From assembly GCA_017527945.1 (NCBI GenBank), contig JAFXPL010000168.1, forward strand, positions 15,966 to 79,965: a stretch of 64,000 nt of DNA, in the 5' to 3' direction. Source of the stretch: Bacteroidales bacterium. GTDB lineage: Bacteria > Bacteroidota > Bacteroidia > Bacteroidales > WCHB1-69. How positions within the stretch are numbered: position 1 is the stretch's first letter; each line of letters begins with the position of its first letter. Of the stretch, positions 8,479-18,604 are shown in pieces. A program made the position numbers and the translations under genes. The notes beneath the pieces are model-generated. The model ran no database searches. It saw only the letters and a list, made by a program, of their open reading frames with translations, and was not told where the DNA came from.

Positions 8479-11400
8479 CTATTCCTCCGTCTCTGGTTCT
8501 TCCTCAATATCTGTGAAATACTTCTTCACGAACTTGTTCTTCAAACTTCTGTTACCAAGTTTGTAAGTGAACGACGGCAGTCCCTTCGCCTGGTCGGGTG
8601 CCTGGAAGCGGTTTTTGGGCTTCACGCTCGTGATGGCTTCGTTGAAGGCTTTGTCGGAGGAGAATGCCGACACGGCGTTGTTGTCGAACTGGAAGTAGTA
8701 GAACTGGTTGTCGAATTCGAAGTAGAGGTACAGGCGGTTGCGGGATCCGCGCTTCTCGATGACGATGCGGCCGGGCACCATCTTATAGACCTGCTTGGCA
8801 CCGCACACGATCACCGGCAACTTGGTCTGCGACTTGAAGGTGGACTGCTCTTTGTCCCATTCGAAGTCGATGTTCGAGAAGAGGAACTTCACCTGCAGGG
8901 CTTCCGGCAGACGGCGGTTCTGCCCTAAGGCCACGTTTCGCTGGTAACGGTCGTATTCCGCCTTGCCCAGAATGTTGTACAGGGCCACGTCGAACGCCTC
9001 ATCGCCCGACACATCGACGAAATCCAGCGAGGCATTCTCCAACGCCTTGTTCATCAGGTCCATGGACTTTTCGTTGAAGTAGAAATCGATGGAGGTGGTG
9101 AGGTGCATCTCGGCGGAGTCCGCCAGCATGTAGTTGACGATGGTACCGCTGGTGACGAAGTTCACGCGGCCGAGTTTCGCGCCCATGTCGATGGTGCCGC
9201 TGCCGTGCGCCTCGCAATTGTCGGTGTTCAGTGTGATGATGTTGCCAGGCACCGTCGGATCCATCAGCTTCTCCTTGGAGGCGGCCTTGAATTCACGGGT
9301 CTCCTTGTCGTAGGTGATGTAACCGAACACGTTGATGTACTCGGCATCGTTGAATTCATCCTTGGCCACGCCAAAGGCCGTGTAGATGCGACCGGTCTTG
9401 TTGCTGGAGGCAATCGCCACCACCACTTTGCGCTCGTCCATGTCTTTGGTGCGGTCGTGCACCTGTAGCATGATGTTGTTGGGATCCACCTGTTGCAGAA
9501 TCTTCATGCGGGCGTGTTTGATGGAGTCGCAGCCATGGATAATCTCCACGCCGCCGAAATAGGAGAGGAACGGATTGGTGCTGTGCAGCTCGGCGCGGCC
9601 GTCGAAAGCGAACTGGTCGCTGAAATGGAAGTCTTTCTCTATCGGAATTTTCGCCTCGCCGAAGGTCTCCTTCATGAAATAGATGGTGTCAAAATAGAGG
9701 GTCTGCACCCGTTCCTCGGCATCGACATAGTCGTAATAGCCGTTGGCATAGAACTTTGTAGCGCTCTGTACGCGCGTCGTGCAGTTGTAGAGCTCATGGT
9801 ATTTGTTCTCGCGCCCGGCGATGATGCGCGACTTCTCAAGCACGTCCATGACCGCCTTCTTCCGGATAGTGACATCGCCGTGCAAAGGCGTGATGGCCGC
9901 GTCACCCACGTTGATGTAGCGCACGCCGTGGGCGAAGATGATGTTCTTGGCAAAGTCGAACTCGGCATTCACCGCCGTGAATCGGTAATTGGCTTCGGGC
10001 AAAACCGCATACAACTCATTCCCAGTACTTTGCATATCAACAAGTTCCTTGATTGGTGTATTGTCGATATCGGTGTTCTTGTACGGGTCGTCCCACTTGA
10101 ACCGCAGCATGGTGGAGTCAATCGGATCCCATTCGAATTCCGATGACCTGGCCTTCACTTCGTTCTGTACAAAATAGACCTCGGAAGCCTCGCCATTGGC
10201 TAAGAAGTGCCCTTTCCGCGTCTTGAAATCGATGTGGGAGTTGTAGTTGTCGGTGGAGAAGGCGACATCCTTGCCGCCGCTGATGTCGTAGATCCGCAGG
10301 TCGGCGGTGTCGGCCAACAGCTCATGGTGTTTGAACTGGAACCAGCGCGACGAGATGTCGGCCCGGTTGAACTTGACGAGGCCCGTGCCGAACATTCCGC
10401 CCGGGGTAATCACGGAGTTGCCCGTCAACTTGGTCTCGCGGAAAATGTCCATCGGCTTCTGCATCGTATGGATGAACATCTGGTCTTGATAGGGTTCCCA
10501 GTGCAGGTAAGCATCTTCCACCCCCGCTGGCGGAAATTCAGAACCCGCCATCTGCTCATCCACCGTATGCGTGTTGGCGGCTCCGTTGGTGGAATCGATG
10601 TAGAAGACCAGGCTGTCGGAGAAGGTGTGCGAAGTGATGTAGTCAATATTTCCTTTTCCTCGCAATCCTCTGTTGCTCAAGCTTATACGTCCTTGATAGC
10701 CACCTTTGGTACCATACATGGGCAAGCCTGAAGTGTTATGCACAAAACCCAACGAGAAATCTTTTTGAACCTTCAGCGGCTCGGCGATGTCGGGGAAAAT
10801 GCCGCCAGAGACTAATGCGCCACTGAACTTCATGGAGTCAATCACGAAATTGTCCAAATTGACGATACGGAACTGGTTCACAGCGTAATAGAACTTGTTG
10901 CGGTCATACACGCCGCCCAACACGTAGGGTTGGTCATAAAACACTTTGCCGCCCTTGCGTGCCTCGAAGATGGGATAGTCGGGATAGTCGGTGAGGCCGC
11001 ACTTGTTGCCCGGCATGTCGATGTAAAGCACCCCGGAGAGCTCTTCGATCTGGCTGCGGACACGTTGCAGCTTATAGTCGCCGTACATGTCCATCGGGCC
11101 GTTCTTGTCCTCCACATACATGATGAGTGTGTCGATGATGTCCATATCGACGAGAAAGCGGTCGTATTCGAATTTGCAGTTGTGGGTCACGAAATCGAAC
11201 AGACCGCCGATGACCCGGCCGGAGAAGACCATGTCGCGGTTTTTCTTCACTGTGACCAGCTCGTTCATGGGATAGACGTTGACGATTTGCGGGTCGCTCA
11301 GCACGAAGAACTCGCAACCGGTGATTTTCAGGTCGTTGGTCAGCAGGTCCAAGGAGGCGTAGTGCGTTTTGGATTCCAGCTTGATATAGTCGTAGTCTTT

Positions 11401-12951
11401 CTTTTTTACCTGGTTGTTAAGGTATTGCGAGATCTTGCTGCGGTAGCGGATATGGTTGTTGTTGACATCGTATTCGATGAAGCCGCGGGCGGCGAAGTCG
11501 ATCATCATCGCCTTGATGTCCAACGGGGGTTTGTTGAACCAGCGGATGACGTCTTCGATGGTGAGGTCTTCATAGCCGGCGCTGTTGAACAGTTGCCAAA
11601 GCGTGTAGAGCGGGTTTTGCGTGTTGTATCCGGCAATTTCGTGCATCACGCCTTCCTCGTAATAGTTTTGCGATTCGAAAGTGGCCTTTTGGTCGCTGGT
11701 GTTTCCCACAATCGGCTTCAGCTCAATGCGTTTCTCGGTGGTGACCCATTGCAGCGACTCCACATACATGTCCAGCTTGTGGTAGGAGTTGAAGAACGGG
11801 GAGCGGCCCACGCCCTGTTTTGGACGAGAGATGAGCAGGCTCTTTTTCTCGTTGTCGTATTTGAAATTGGCGGCAGGGTGATAGATGGAGTCATTTTCGA
11901 TATAGACGGCCACTTTCGCATCTTCAGAGAGCAGGTTGTTCGGCCGGATGAGGAAGCTGAGCGACTGGGCGGTGATGATGACTTGCCCTTCATTGTAGAT
12001 TGTCACCTTGGCGAGAGTGTCGCCTTGACCGGTACCGTAAATGGAGGCTCCGCGCATCTCGAAGCCGCCCACATAGTCCACGTCTTTGTAGAGATTCTTC
12101 ACAGGCAAAGTGGCTTCGTTGCTGATGAAGCGCGGGTAGGTGGCCTTCTCTTCGGAAGTCGGCAGCACGGCCTTCTCCTCCACGCGACCGAGGACGGGTT
12201 GCGCGAACAGCCGCGGATAATAGAAAAGGGCGTTGTCGGCCACCACGCGCGGGAAGCGCAGGTCGATGTCGTAGGTCTTCAGCACGGCTTTCACGTTGGA
12301 CTCCAATCCCGCGCGGTCCCAAGTGACGGTGCCTCCGTTGGCGTTGAACATGAGCTTGTCGGGGTAGTAGCGCCCGTTGACGCCGCTCACGATCAAGCTG
12401 TCCTTGGCGGAATACCCCCACAGGTCGATATCCTTGAAGTCGAAATAGGGCTCCTTGTCGAAACCAAGGTGGTCGGCGAAGCCCATGGCCACCCATTTCA
12501 CATTGTCGCCCTGGTTCAGGATGTTGTCCTGGAAAAAGGCTTCGTAGAGCTTCATCTTGCCCTCGAAGAAGGTGGAACTGTGGTTGATGTGGTAATCCAG
12601 GATCTTTTGCCACGTATCGCTTTCACTGGAATATTGGCTTTGCAGAAAGATGCGGTACGTGTGGATAAGGCTCTGAAAATGCGGGATAGGGCGGTGTTTT
12701 TTCTTCACCATCTTGTTGGCCTCCTCGATAAATACAGCTTGGTTGCCGGCATCCATCTGAGTGGTCCACATGAGCTCGAATTCTTCCAGAATCTCTTTGG
12801 CCTCCTTTTGCCGGTCTTTCGGGACAGAGGCGTAAAACTCCTTCATCTCCTCCACTGTTTTCGCTGGGTCTTTGGAGAAAGATGTAAAACGCTGAGCCTG
12901 AGCTAAAAATGTTAGGCACAGCAACATATTGACAAAAAATATCTTCTTCAT
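8479..12951 (-). CDS. very large exported protein of unknown function
   Basis: 1,490 residues starting MKKIFFVNMLLCLTFLAQAQ, a signal peptide with a cleavage site near residue 20. There is no lipobox, no membrane segment beyond the signal and no recognisable catalytic motif. The N-terminal 200 residues look helical and charged (KTVEEMKEFYASVPKDRQ), followed by over 1,100 residues of short alternating polar and hydrophobic strands with repeated D/N-G turns, consistent with a long beta-structure. The C-terminus has an acidic tail (DIEEEPETEE). No type IX sorting domain was seen. It may belong to a conserved Bacteroidales family of periplasmic or envelope proteins, but I do not recognise it. The Met at 12951 was chosen because it starts the signal peptide, with a TATCTTTG box 23 bases upstream. 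Confidence 0.75.
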   Translation of the reverse strand: MKKIFFVNMLLCLTFLAQAQRFTSFSKDPAKTVEEMKEFYASVPKDRQKEAKEILEEFELMWTTQMDAGNQAVFIEEANKMVKKKHRPIPHFQSLIHTYRIFLQSQYSSESDTWQKILDYHINHSSTFFEGKMKLYEAFFQDNILNQGDNVKWVAMGFADHLGFDKEPYFDFKDIDLWGYSAKDSLIVSGVNGRYYPDKLMFNANGGTVTWDRAGLESNVKAVLKTYDIDLRFPRVVADNALFYYPRLFAQPVLGRVEEKAVLPTSEEKATYPRFISNEATLPVKNLYKDVDYVGGFEMRGASIYGTGQGDTLAKVTIYNEGQVIITAQSLSFLIRPNNLLSEDAKVAVYIENDSIYHPAANFKYDNEKKSLLISRPKQGVGRSPFFNSYHKLDMYVESLQWVTTEKRIELKPIVGNTSDQKATFESQNYYEEGVMHEIAGYNTQNPLYTLWQLFNSAGYEDLTIEDVIRWFNKPPLDIKAMMIDFAARGFIEYDVNNNHIRYRSKISQYLNNQVKKKDYDYIKLESKTHYASLDLLTNDLKITGCEFFVLSDPQIVNVYPMNELVTVKKNRDMVFSGRVIGGLFDFVTHNCKFEYDRFLVDMDIIDTLIMYVEDKNGPMDMYGDYKLQRVRSQIEELSGVLYIDMPGNKCGLTDYPDYPIFEARKGGKVFYDQPYVLGGVYDRNKFYYAVNQFRIVNLDNFVIDSMKFSGALVSGGIFPDIAEPLKVQKDFSLGFVHNTSGLPMYGTKGGYQGRISLSNRGLRGKGNIDYITSHTFSDSLVFYIDSTNGAANTHTVDEQMAGSEFPPAGVEDAYLHWEPYQDQMFIHTMQKPMDIFRETKLTGNSVITPGGMFGTGLVKFNRADISSRWFQFKHHELLADTADLRIYDISGGKDVAFSTDNYNSHIDFKTRKGHFLANGEASEVYFVQNEVKARSSEFEWDPIDSTMLRFKWDDPYKNTDIDNTPIKELVDMQSTGNELYAVLPEANYRFTAVNAEFDFAKNIIFAHGVRYINVGDAAITPLHGDVTIRKKAVMDVLEKSRIIAGRENKYHELYNCTTRVQSATKFYANGYYDYVDAEERVQTLYFDTIYFMKETFGEAKIPIEKDFHFSDQFAFDGRAELHSTNPFLSYFGGVEIIHGCDSIKHARMKILQQVDPNNIMLQVHDRTKDMDERKVVVAIASSNKTGRIYTAFGVAKDEFNDAEYINVFGYITYDKETREFKAASKEKLMDPTVPGNIITLNTDNCEAHGSGTIDMGAKLGRVNFVTSGTIVNYMLADSAEMHLTTSIDFYFNEKSMDLMNKALENASLDFVDVSGDEAFDVALYNILGKAEYDRYQRNVALGQNRRLPEALQVKFLFSNIDFEWDKEQSTFKSQTKLPVIVCGAKQVYKMVPGRIVIEKRGSRNRLYLYFEFDNQFYYFQFDNNAVSAFSSDKAFNEAITSVKPKNRFQAPDQAKGLPSFTYKLGNRSLKNKFVKKYFTDIEEEPETEE

Positions 12952-12973
12952 CGTCACACAGAATAATGGTGCG

Positions 12974-12981
12974 CAAAGATA
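12974..12981 (-). promoter_or_regulatory. -7 box of large exported protein gene
   Basis: The complement is TATCTTTG, followed by GCGC, a perfect TAnnTTTG match 23 bases before the ATG at 12951. It sits in the 52-base gap after recG. Confidence 0.6.
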
Positions 12982-13003
12982 CAAAAAATGTAGGCTTGAA
13001 GCA

Positions 13004-15124
13004 TTAGCTGATTACGCTCCAGTTCGTGTCGCGCTGTATCAGCTTTTCCAACGTTTCGGCTAAACGTTTATGCTCGGGCAAGGCCAGCTCTGGATCCTTT
13101 TCGAGGATTTGCTGGGCGTAATTGCGGGTGTAGGCCACCAGCTTTTCGTCTTTGGTGAGGTCGGCGATTTTGAAGTCGAGCATGCCGCTTTGGCGTGTGC
13201 CTTGCAGGTCGCCGGGGCCGCGCAGTTGCAAGTCAAAGTTAGCGATCTCGAAGCCGTCGTTGGTCTCCACCATTGCGTTCAGACGCTTGCGGCCCTCCGT
13301 GGAGAGCTCGTATTTGGACATGAGGATGCAGTACGACTGGTTGCCGCCTCTGCCTACGCGCCCCCGCAATTGATGCAGCTGCGACAATCCGAACCGCTCG
13401 GCGTTTTCGATCACCATCACGGTGGCGTTCGGCACGTCGATACCCACCTCAATTACCGTGGTGGAGAGCAGAATCTGGATTTCGTTCTTCTTGAAATGGG
13501 TCATGATGTAGTCCTTTTCCTCAGCTTTCATCTTGCCGTGCACCACCCCGATGCTGTAGGTCGGAGGTGGGAAGCTTCGCTCGATGGCCTCATAGCCCGC
13601 CTGCAAGTCCAGCAGGTCTAAGGCTTCCGATTCTTGGATCAACGGATAGACTACATACACTTGGCGGCCTGCTGCGATTTGCTGTTTCATGAAACCGAAC
13701 AGTTTTAGACGGTCTTTTTCGTAAAAATGCTGAGTGACAATGGGTTTTCGTCCGGCCGGAAGCTCGTCAATCACAGAGACGTCGAGGTCACCGTAGAGAG
13801 TCATGGCGAGGGTGCGCGGGATAGGGGTGGCGGTCATCACCAGGATGTGCGGCGGGATGCTGCCGCTCTTGCGCCACAACTTTGCGCGCTGCTCCACACC
13901 AAAACGATGTTGCTCGTCGATTACCACGATGCCCAAATTGCGGAACACCACGTTGTCTTCGATGAGCGCGTGTGTGCCGATGAGGATGTGCACCTGACCG
14001 TTCTGAAGATCGGTAAGCAGCTGTTTCCGCTTGGCTGTCTTAGTGGAACCAGACAGGAATTCGACCTGTAACCCCAAGGGCTCCAACTGTTTGCTTATTT
14101 TTTCGTAATGTTGGGAGGCTAAGATTTCCGTTGGGGCCATCAGACAGGCTTGGTAGCCGTTGTCGATGGCTAACAGCATGCTGAACAGCGCGATGATGGT
14201 TTTTCCGCTGCCTACGTCGCCTTGCAGCAGACGGTTCATCTGGTGGCCGCTGCCCACGTCGCCGCGAATTTCCCGTAGTACCCGCTTCTGGGCATTGGTC
14301 AAGTCGAACGGCAGGCATTCCTTATAGAAAGTGTTGAAATAATGCCCCACCTGTTTGAACGGGTATCCTTGGAATCGGTTGGTGTTTATCAGCTTGAGTT
14401 TGAGGAGCTTGAGTTGCGTGAAGAAGAGCTCGTCGAATTTCAGGCGCAGGGTGGCTTGGGAAAGCTTCTGGTTGTCTTCGGGGTAGTGGATGTTGACGAG
14501 GGCGTCGCGAAGTGACATCAGATGCAGCTCTTTCACCATTTCATGAGGCATCGTTTCGGGAATGATGTCCTTGACTTGGGCCAGCAGATTGGCGGTCAGC
14601 TTGGCCACTGCCTTGGAGTCCAACGATTTCTTCTTGGCGGTTTCGGAGGTGTTGTAAAGGGGCTGAAACCGCAGTGAAACGGGGGAGTTTTGCTGTTGGA
14701 CAGGGTCGATGAGCTCTGGGTGGGTGATGTTCCATCGTCCGTTGAAAAGCGTCGGTTTGCCGAAAATGACGAATTCTGTGCGCGACTTCAGCACGTCTTG
14801 CACCCAGCGGATGCCGTTGAACCACACTAAGTCGATGGAGCCGGTCTCGTCTGTGAAGACTGCCGTCAGCCGCTGTCCGCGCATCTGTCCCACAATGCGG
14901 GCATTGCGGATGGCACCGCGCAGCAGAATGTACCCGCCGTCATTGACGATGTCGCTGACGTGATAGACGTGTGACTTGTCGATGTGCCGGTAAGGGAAGT
15001 AATAAAGTAAGTCGTTGAAATTTTGGATGCCGAATTCCTTTCGGAGCACAGCGCCGCGCTTTTCGCCCACCCCTTTCAAAAATTCGATGGGGGTCTGCAG
15101 TAGGTCGGTAGTTGCGTTGTTCAT
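13004..15124 (-). CDS. recG: ATP-dependent DNA helicase RecG
   Basis: 706 residues. RecG remodels stalled replication forks and branch-migrates Holliday junctions. An N-terminal wedge/OB region (about 60-160) precedes helicase domains with Walker A GDVGSGKT, the DEQH box (VVIDEQHRFGVEQR), MTATPIPRTLAMTLYGD, and the C-terminal QLRGRVGRGG motif VI and the TRQSGMLDF region. Length is typical (about 700). The ATG at 15122-15124 gives MNNATTDLLQTPIEFLKGVG, with the usual helix-hairpin start KGVGEKR. The 67-base gap to the aminotransferase shows no promoter box. Confidence 0.97.
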   Translation of the reverse strand: MNNATTDLLQTPIEFLKGVGEKRGAVLRKEFGIQNFNDLLYYFPYRHIDKSHVYHVSDIVNDGGYILLRGAIRNARIVGQMRGQRLTAVFTDETGSIDLVWFNGIRWVQDVLKSRTEFVIFGKPTLFNGRWNITHPELIDPVQQQNSPVSLRFQPLYNTSETAKKKSLDSKAVAKLTANLLAQVKDIIPETMPHEMVKELHLMSLRDALVNIHYPEDNQKLSQATLRLKFDELFFTQLKLLKLKLINTNRFQGYPFKQVGHYFNTFYKECLPFDLTNAQKRVLREIRGDVGSGHQMNRLLQGDVGSGKTIIALFSMLLAIDNGYQACLMAPTEILASQHYEKISKQLEPLGLQVEFLSGSTKTAKRKQLLTDLQNGQVHILIGTHALIEDNVVFRNLGIVVIDEQHRFGVEQRAKLWRKSGSIPPHILVMTATPIPRTLAMTLYGDLDVSVIDELPAGRKPIVTQHFYEKDRLKLFGFMKQQIAAGRQVYVVYPLIQESEALDLLDLQAGYEAIERSFPPPTYSIGVVHGKMKAEEKDYIMTHFKKNEIQILLSTTVIEVGIDVPNATVMVIENAERFGLSQLHQLRGRVGRGGNQSYCILMSKYELSTEGRKRLNAMVETNDGFEIANFDLQLRGPGDLQGTRQSGMLDFKIADLTKDEKLVAYTRNYAQQILEKDPELALPEHKRLAETLEKLIQRDTNWSVIS

Positions 15125-15191
15125 TTTTTGTTTTGCGGTTTGAGGTGAAAAAATCGTTCTTGAGTTCTTCTCAGGGGCGAGAGCTTGGAGG

Positions 15192-16388
15192 TCACAGTTC
15201 CATCAGGCATTGGCGAATAATCCGGCAACTGTCGTCAATCTCGTCATCCGAAATTGTCAGGGGTGGAGAGATGCGGAAGGCGGTGTCGCAGAAGAGGAAC
15301 CAGTCGCTCATGATGCCGTGTTCCTTGAAAAGGGCCATGATTTTGAACAGTTTTTCGGATGTGCCGAGCTCGACGGCCATGAGAAGGCCGCTGCGGCGGA
15401 TTTCCAGCACATGCGGGGCGTCTTGCAAGGCATTCTCGTAGCGCATTCCTTTTTCTTCCGCTTTTTCAACAAGTTTGTTGTCAAGGATATAGTTGAGGGC
15501 GGCGAGTCCGGCGGCACAGCATACGGGGTGTCCTCCGAAAGTGGTGATGTGGCCTAAGACGGGGTTGCATTGCAGGGAATCCATCACGGTTTTGGAAGCG
15601 ATGAACGCGCCGAGGGGCATCCCGCCGCCGAAGGCCTTGGCCAGGCAGACGATGTCAGGCGTAACTCCGTATTTCTGCATGGCGAACAGGCTCCCGGTGC
15701 GTCCCATGCCTGTCTGTATCTCGTCGAATATCAGCAGCGCACCAGTCTTGTCGCAGCGTTTGCGGAGAGCCTGCAGGTAGCCGTCGGCGGGCAGCCTTAC
15801 GCCTCCTTCCCCCTGCACGGGTTCCACCAGCACGCATGCCGTCTCTTCATCAATCTTTTCCAGGTCGCCGAAGTTGTTGAACCACAGGTATTCCACATTG
15901 GGAAGCAGTGGCTGGAACGGGGCTTTCCACGTGTCGCCTTCGGGGGAGGCCATCATGCTGAGCGAGCCGTGGTTGGAGCCGTGGTAGGCGCAGTGCATCG
16001 ACATCATCTTGTGCCGTCCAGTGTGCCGTTTCGCCAGTTTCAGCGCACCTTCCACCGCCTCGCTGCCCGAGTTCACGAAATAGACACTGTCGAGAGGGTG
16101 GGGGAGAAGTTCAGCAATCTGGCGGGCGTACTGCACTTGCGGCCGCTCCACCATTTCGCCATAGACCATGATGTGCATGTAGTCGGCGGCCTGTTGCTGC
16201 ACGGCGGCCACCACGGCCGGGTTGGCGTGCCCGACATTGTTCACCGAAACGCCCGACACAAGGTCGTAGTAGCGCTTGCCTTCCGGCGTATAAAAGAAGA
16301 CTCCTTCCGCCCGCGCCACTTCCAACAGGAGCGGCTCCGGCGAAGTCTGTCCTACATGTTCCAGAAACTGTTGTCTTAATGTTTTCAT
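15192..16388 (-). CDS. class III PLP-dependent aminotransferase
   Basis: 398 residues. Fold-type I aminotransferase of the acetylornithine/ornithine group: NSGSEAVEGALKLAKR (cofactor phosphate site), HGSNHGSLS, VLVEPVQGEGG, FDEIQTGMGRTG (Asp to PLP nitrogen) and CLAKAFGGGMPLGAF, whose Lys is the PLP-binding residue. Family knowledge gives transfer of an amino group from an omega-amine such as ornithine or acetylornithine to 2-oxoglutarate, but neighbours give no clue to the substrate and none is assigned. The ATG at 16388 follows a TATTTTTG box by 17 bases. The gene is divergent from the DPP-IV-like gene. Confidence 0.85.
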   Translation of the reverse strand: MKTLRQQFLEHVGQTSPEPLLLEVARAEGVFFYTPEGKRYYDLVSGVSVNNVGHANPAVVAAVQQQAADYMHIMVYGEMVERPQVQYARQIAELLPHPLDSVYFVNSGSEAVEGALKLAKRHTGRHKMMSMHCAYHGSNHGSLSMMASPEGDTWKAPFQPLLPNVEYLWFNNFGDLEKIDEETACVLVEPVQGEGGVRLPADGYLQALRKRCDKTGALLIFDEIQTGMGRTGSLFAMQKYGVTPDIVCLAKAFGGGMPLGAFIASKTVMDSLQCNPVLGHITTFGGHPVCCAAGLAALNYILDNKLVEKAEEKGMRYENALQDAPHVLEIRRSGLLMAVELGTSEKLFKIMALFKEHGIMSDWFLFCDTAFRISPPLTISDDEIDDSCRIIRQCLMEL

Positions 16389-16405
16389 CTTGTTCAAATT
16401 TTGCG

Positions 16406-16413
16406 CAAAAATA
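16406..16413 (-). promoter_or_regulatory. -7 box of aminotransferase gene
   Basis: The complement is TATTTTTG, followed by CGC, 17 bases before the ATG at 16388. The divergent box for the peptidase is at 16441-16448, so the two promoters share a 95-base intergenic region. Confidence 0.55.
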
Positions 16414-16440
16414 CGTTTTTTTTCCGAACTGAAAAAAACG

Positions 16441-16448
16441 TACTTTTG
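16441..16448 (+). promoter_or_regulatory. -7 box of DPP-IV-like gene
   Basis: TACTTTTG matches TAnnTTTG, 35 bases before the ATG at 16484. Confidence 0.55.
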
Positions 16449-16483
16449 CACCTCTTTTGGATTGTAGATATAAATTGTTGAAT

Positions 16484-18604
16484 ATGAAGAAAATTACCTT
16501 ATTGTTCAGCATCTTTTCTGTGATGCTTTTGGCTCCGGTGTTCGGGCAGACCATTGATTTCACGAAACGCTATGTCATCGAAAACATCTATGGAATTGCA
16601 TGGCGGCCCGGCGCAGACCAGTATTCCTACATCGACGATGACCAGAATATCAAGCTGGTGAACCCGAAAAATGGCAAGGAGACGGTCTTTCTCGCTTCCG
16701 CGTCGCAAAAGGCGCATGAAATTTCAAGTGTTTATGGCTACGAGTGGCTCGATGCCAACACCCTCTACTTCCCCCGCGACCACAAAACGGTCAGCGTGCT
16801 GGACGGCAAAATCACCACTACCGCTTTCGACAAAGTGGATTGGGATGATGTCATTGACCAGGACGTCAAACATCAGGTGTTCGTTATCAAGAACGACAAA
16901 GGCGTGTTTGTGGAGAGCGCGGTGAACGGCTTCAAGCCCGTACTGCTCTGTCCCGACACAGGCAGGAACATTGTCTTTGGCGAGTCGGTGCACCGCAGCG
17001 AATGGGGCATTAACGAAGGTCAGTACATCTCCCCGAACGGCAACTTCATCGCCTTCTACCGCATGGACGAGAGCATGGTGGAGGATTATCCGCTCGTGAA
17101 CACCGGCACGCCCATCGCCACGGTCGAGAACATCAAATACCCGATGGCCGGCCGTACCTCCCATGTGGTGACCCTTGGCATTTTTGATGTGGCACAGTCC
17201 GCGCATAAGGGTAGCCCTGTGTATCACTACATTCAAACCGACAAAGCCGATGGTGAGTTTTTGATCAATGTCACTTTCTCACCTGACGAAAAATACATCT
17301 ACATTTCGCATCTCAACCGCGAGCAGAACCACTCAAAACTGATCCGTTACGACCTGCAGACCGGAAAGAAACTGGCCACGTTGATTGAAGAAAAGGACAA
17401 TCGTTACGTGGAACCCACCCGTCGCATGATCTTCATGAAAAACGGTGATTTCCTCTGGTTCAGCGACCGCGATGGCTGGAAACAACTGTTTCGATATTCT
17501 TCAGACGGAAAGCTTGTAAAGAAAGTGGTTGATGGAAAATTCGACATTAGTGAATTCTATGGCATGGACAAGGACGAAAAAAACGTTTACTTCACGGCGT
17601 CGCTCGAAAAACCGGTGAACCAATATGTCTGTAAAGTGAATGTGGAAAAAGGTACGCTTACTTGTTTGGCTCATGCTGATGGCGTCCATCGTCCCGTTTT
17701 CAGCGAATCGAAAAACTATTTCATCGACTATTTCAGCAACCCGACCACGCCGCGCGTAATTTCATTGTTGGATAATAAAGGTAAGACAATCAAGACGTTA
17801 CTTACCGCGAAAAGTCCTTTTGGCGTGATGAAGTTGGGCGATACTAAAATCTTCCCCATTGTGAACAAAGAGGGCGATTCGCTCTGGTGCCGTATGATTA
17901 CGCCTCCGAATATGGACAAGAGCAAGAAATACCCTGTCTTCCTGTACGTTTATGGTGGTCCGCACTCGCAGCTGGTGACCAACCAATACCTTTCCGGCGG
18001 TCTGTTCCTCGAATTTATGGCACAACAAGGCTACATTGTCTTCACGTTGGATAACCGTGGAACGCAGAACCGTGGCGCGGAGTTTGAAAAATGCATCCAC
18101 CGCAACCTTGGTGTGCGAGAAGTGGAAGACCAAATGTGTGGTGTGGAGTACTTGAAATCACTGCCGTATGTGGATGCCGACCGCATTGGCCTGGACGGAT
18201 GGAGCTATGGCGGATTCATGGTGCTGTCGTTAATCACCTCTCATCCCGAGACTTTCAAGGCGGCTTCGTGCGGCGGTCCAGTGGTCAACTGGGAGTGGTA
18301 CGAGGTGATGTACGGCGAACGTTACATGGACACCCCGCAAGAGAATCCTTCTGGCTACGAGAACGCCAACATTATCCCGAAGATCAAGAACGTGAAATGC
18401 CCGTTGTTGGTAATGCATGGTGCACAGGACCACACGGTGGTACAGCAACATACGCTGGAACTGCTGCGTCAGGCGGTCAGCGATGACGTGGAGCTGGAGT
18501 ACTTTGTCTATACCGTTCACGACCACAACGTAATCGGGCCGGAGCGCAGACATTTGTACAATAAGCTGTTACGTTTTCATAATCAGAACACGAAGGGCGA
18601 ATGA
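16484..18604 (+). CDS. dipeptidyl peptidase IV-like serine peptidase (S9)
   Basis: 706 residues with a signal peptide (MKKITLLFSIFSVMLLAPVFGQ). The N-terminal about 430 residues form the beta-propeller (repeated WFSDRDGWKQLF-type blades). The C-terminal alpha/beta-hydrolase domain starts near 450 (KKYPVFLYVYGGPHSQLV). Catalytic residues are visible: S574 in GWSYGG, D649 in HGAQDH and H681 in HDHNVIG. Their spacing of 75 and 107 residues is close to that of classical DPP-IV. The enzyme would release X-Pro or X-Ala dipeptides from oligopeptides in the periplasm. The shorter start is used because the first nine codons of the longer frame precede the signal peptide. The stop overlaps the thpR start by four bases (ATGA). 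Confidence 0.93.
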   Translation: MKKITLLFSIFSVMLLAPVFGQTIDFTKRYVIENIYGIAWRPGADQYSYIDDDQNIKLVNPKNGKETVFLASASQKAHEISSVYGYEWLDANTLYFPRDHKTVSVLDGKITTTAFDKVDWDDVIDQDVKHQVFVIKNDKGVFVESAVNGFKPVLLCPDTGRNIVFGESVHRSEWGINEGQYISPNGNFIAFYRMDESMVEDYPLVNTGTPIATVENIKYPMAGRTSHVVTLGIFDVAQSAHKGSPVYHYIQTDKADGEFLINVTFSPDEKYIYISHLNREQNHSKLIRYDLQTGKKLATLIEEKDNRYVEPTRRMIFMKNGDFLWFSDRDGWKQLFRYSSDGKLVKKVVDGKFDISEFYGMDKDEKNVYFTASLEKPVNQYVCKVNVEKGTLTCLAHADGVHRPVFSESKNYFIDYFSNPTTPRVISLLDNKGKTIKTLLTAKSPFGVMKLGDTKIFPIVNKEGDSLWCRMITPPNMDKSKKYPVFLYVYGGPHSQLVTNQYLSGGLFLEFMAQQGYIVFTLDNRGTQNRGAEFEKCIHRNLGVREVEDQMCGVEYLKSLPYVDADRIGLDGWSYGGFMVLSLITSHPETFKAASCGGPVVNWEWYEVMYGERYMDTPQENPSGYENANIIPKIKNVKCPLLVMHGAQDHTVVQQHTLELLRQAVSDDVELEYFVYTVHDHNVIGPERRHLYNKLLRFHNQNTKGE

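Noticed and set aside
10930..12906. Long open frame (658 codons) on the plus strand
   Set aside because: It lies opposite the large exported protein gene. Its composition (Val, His, Gly, Asp repeats) is that of an antisense shadow of a GC-biased gene, with no promoter or family similarity.
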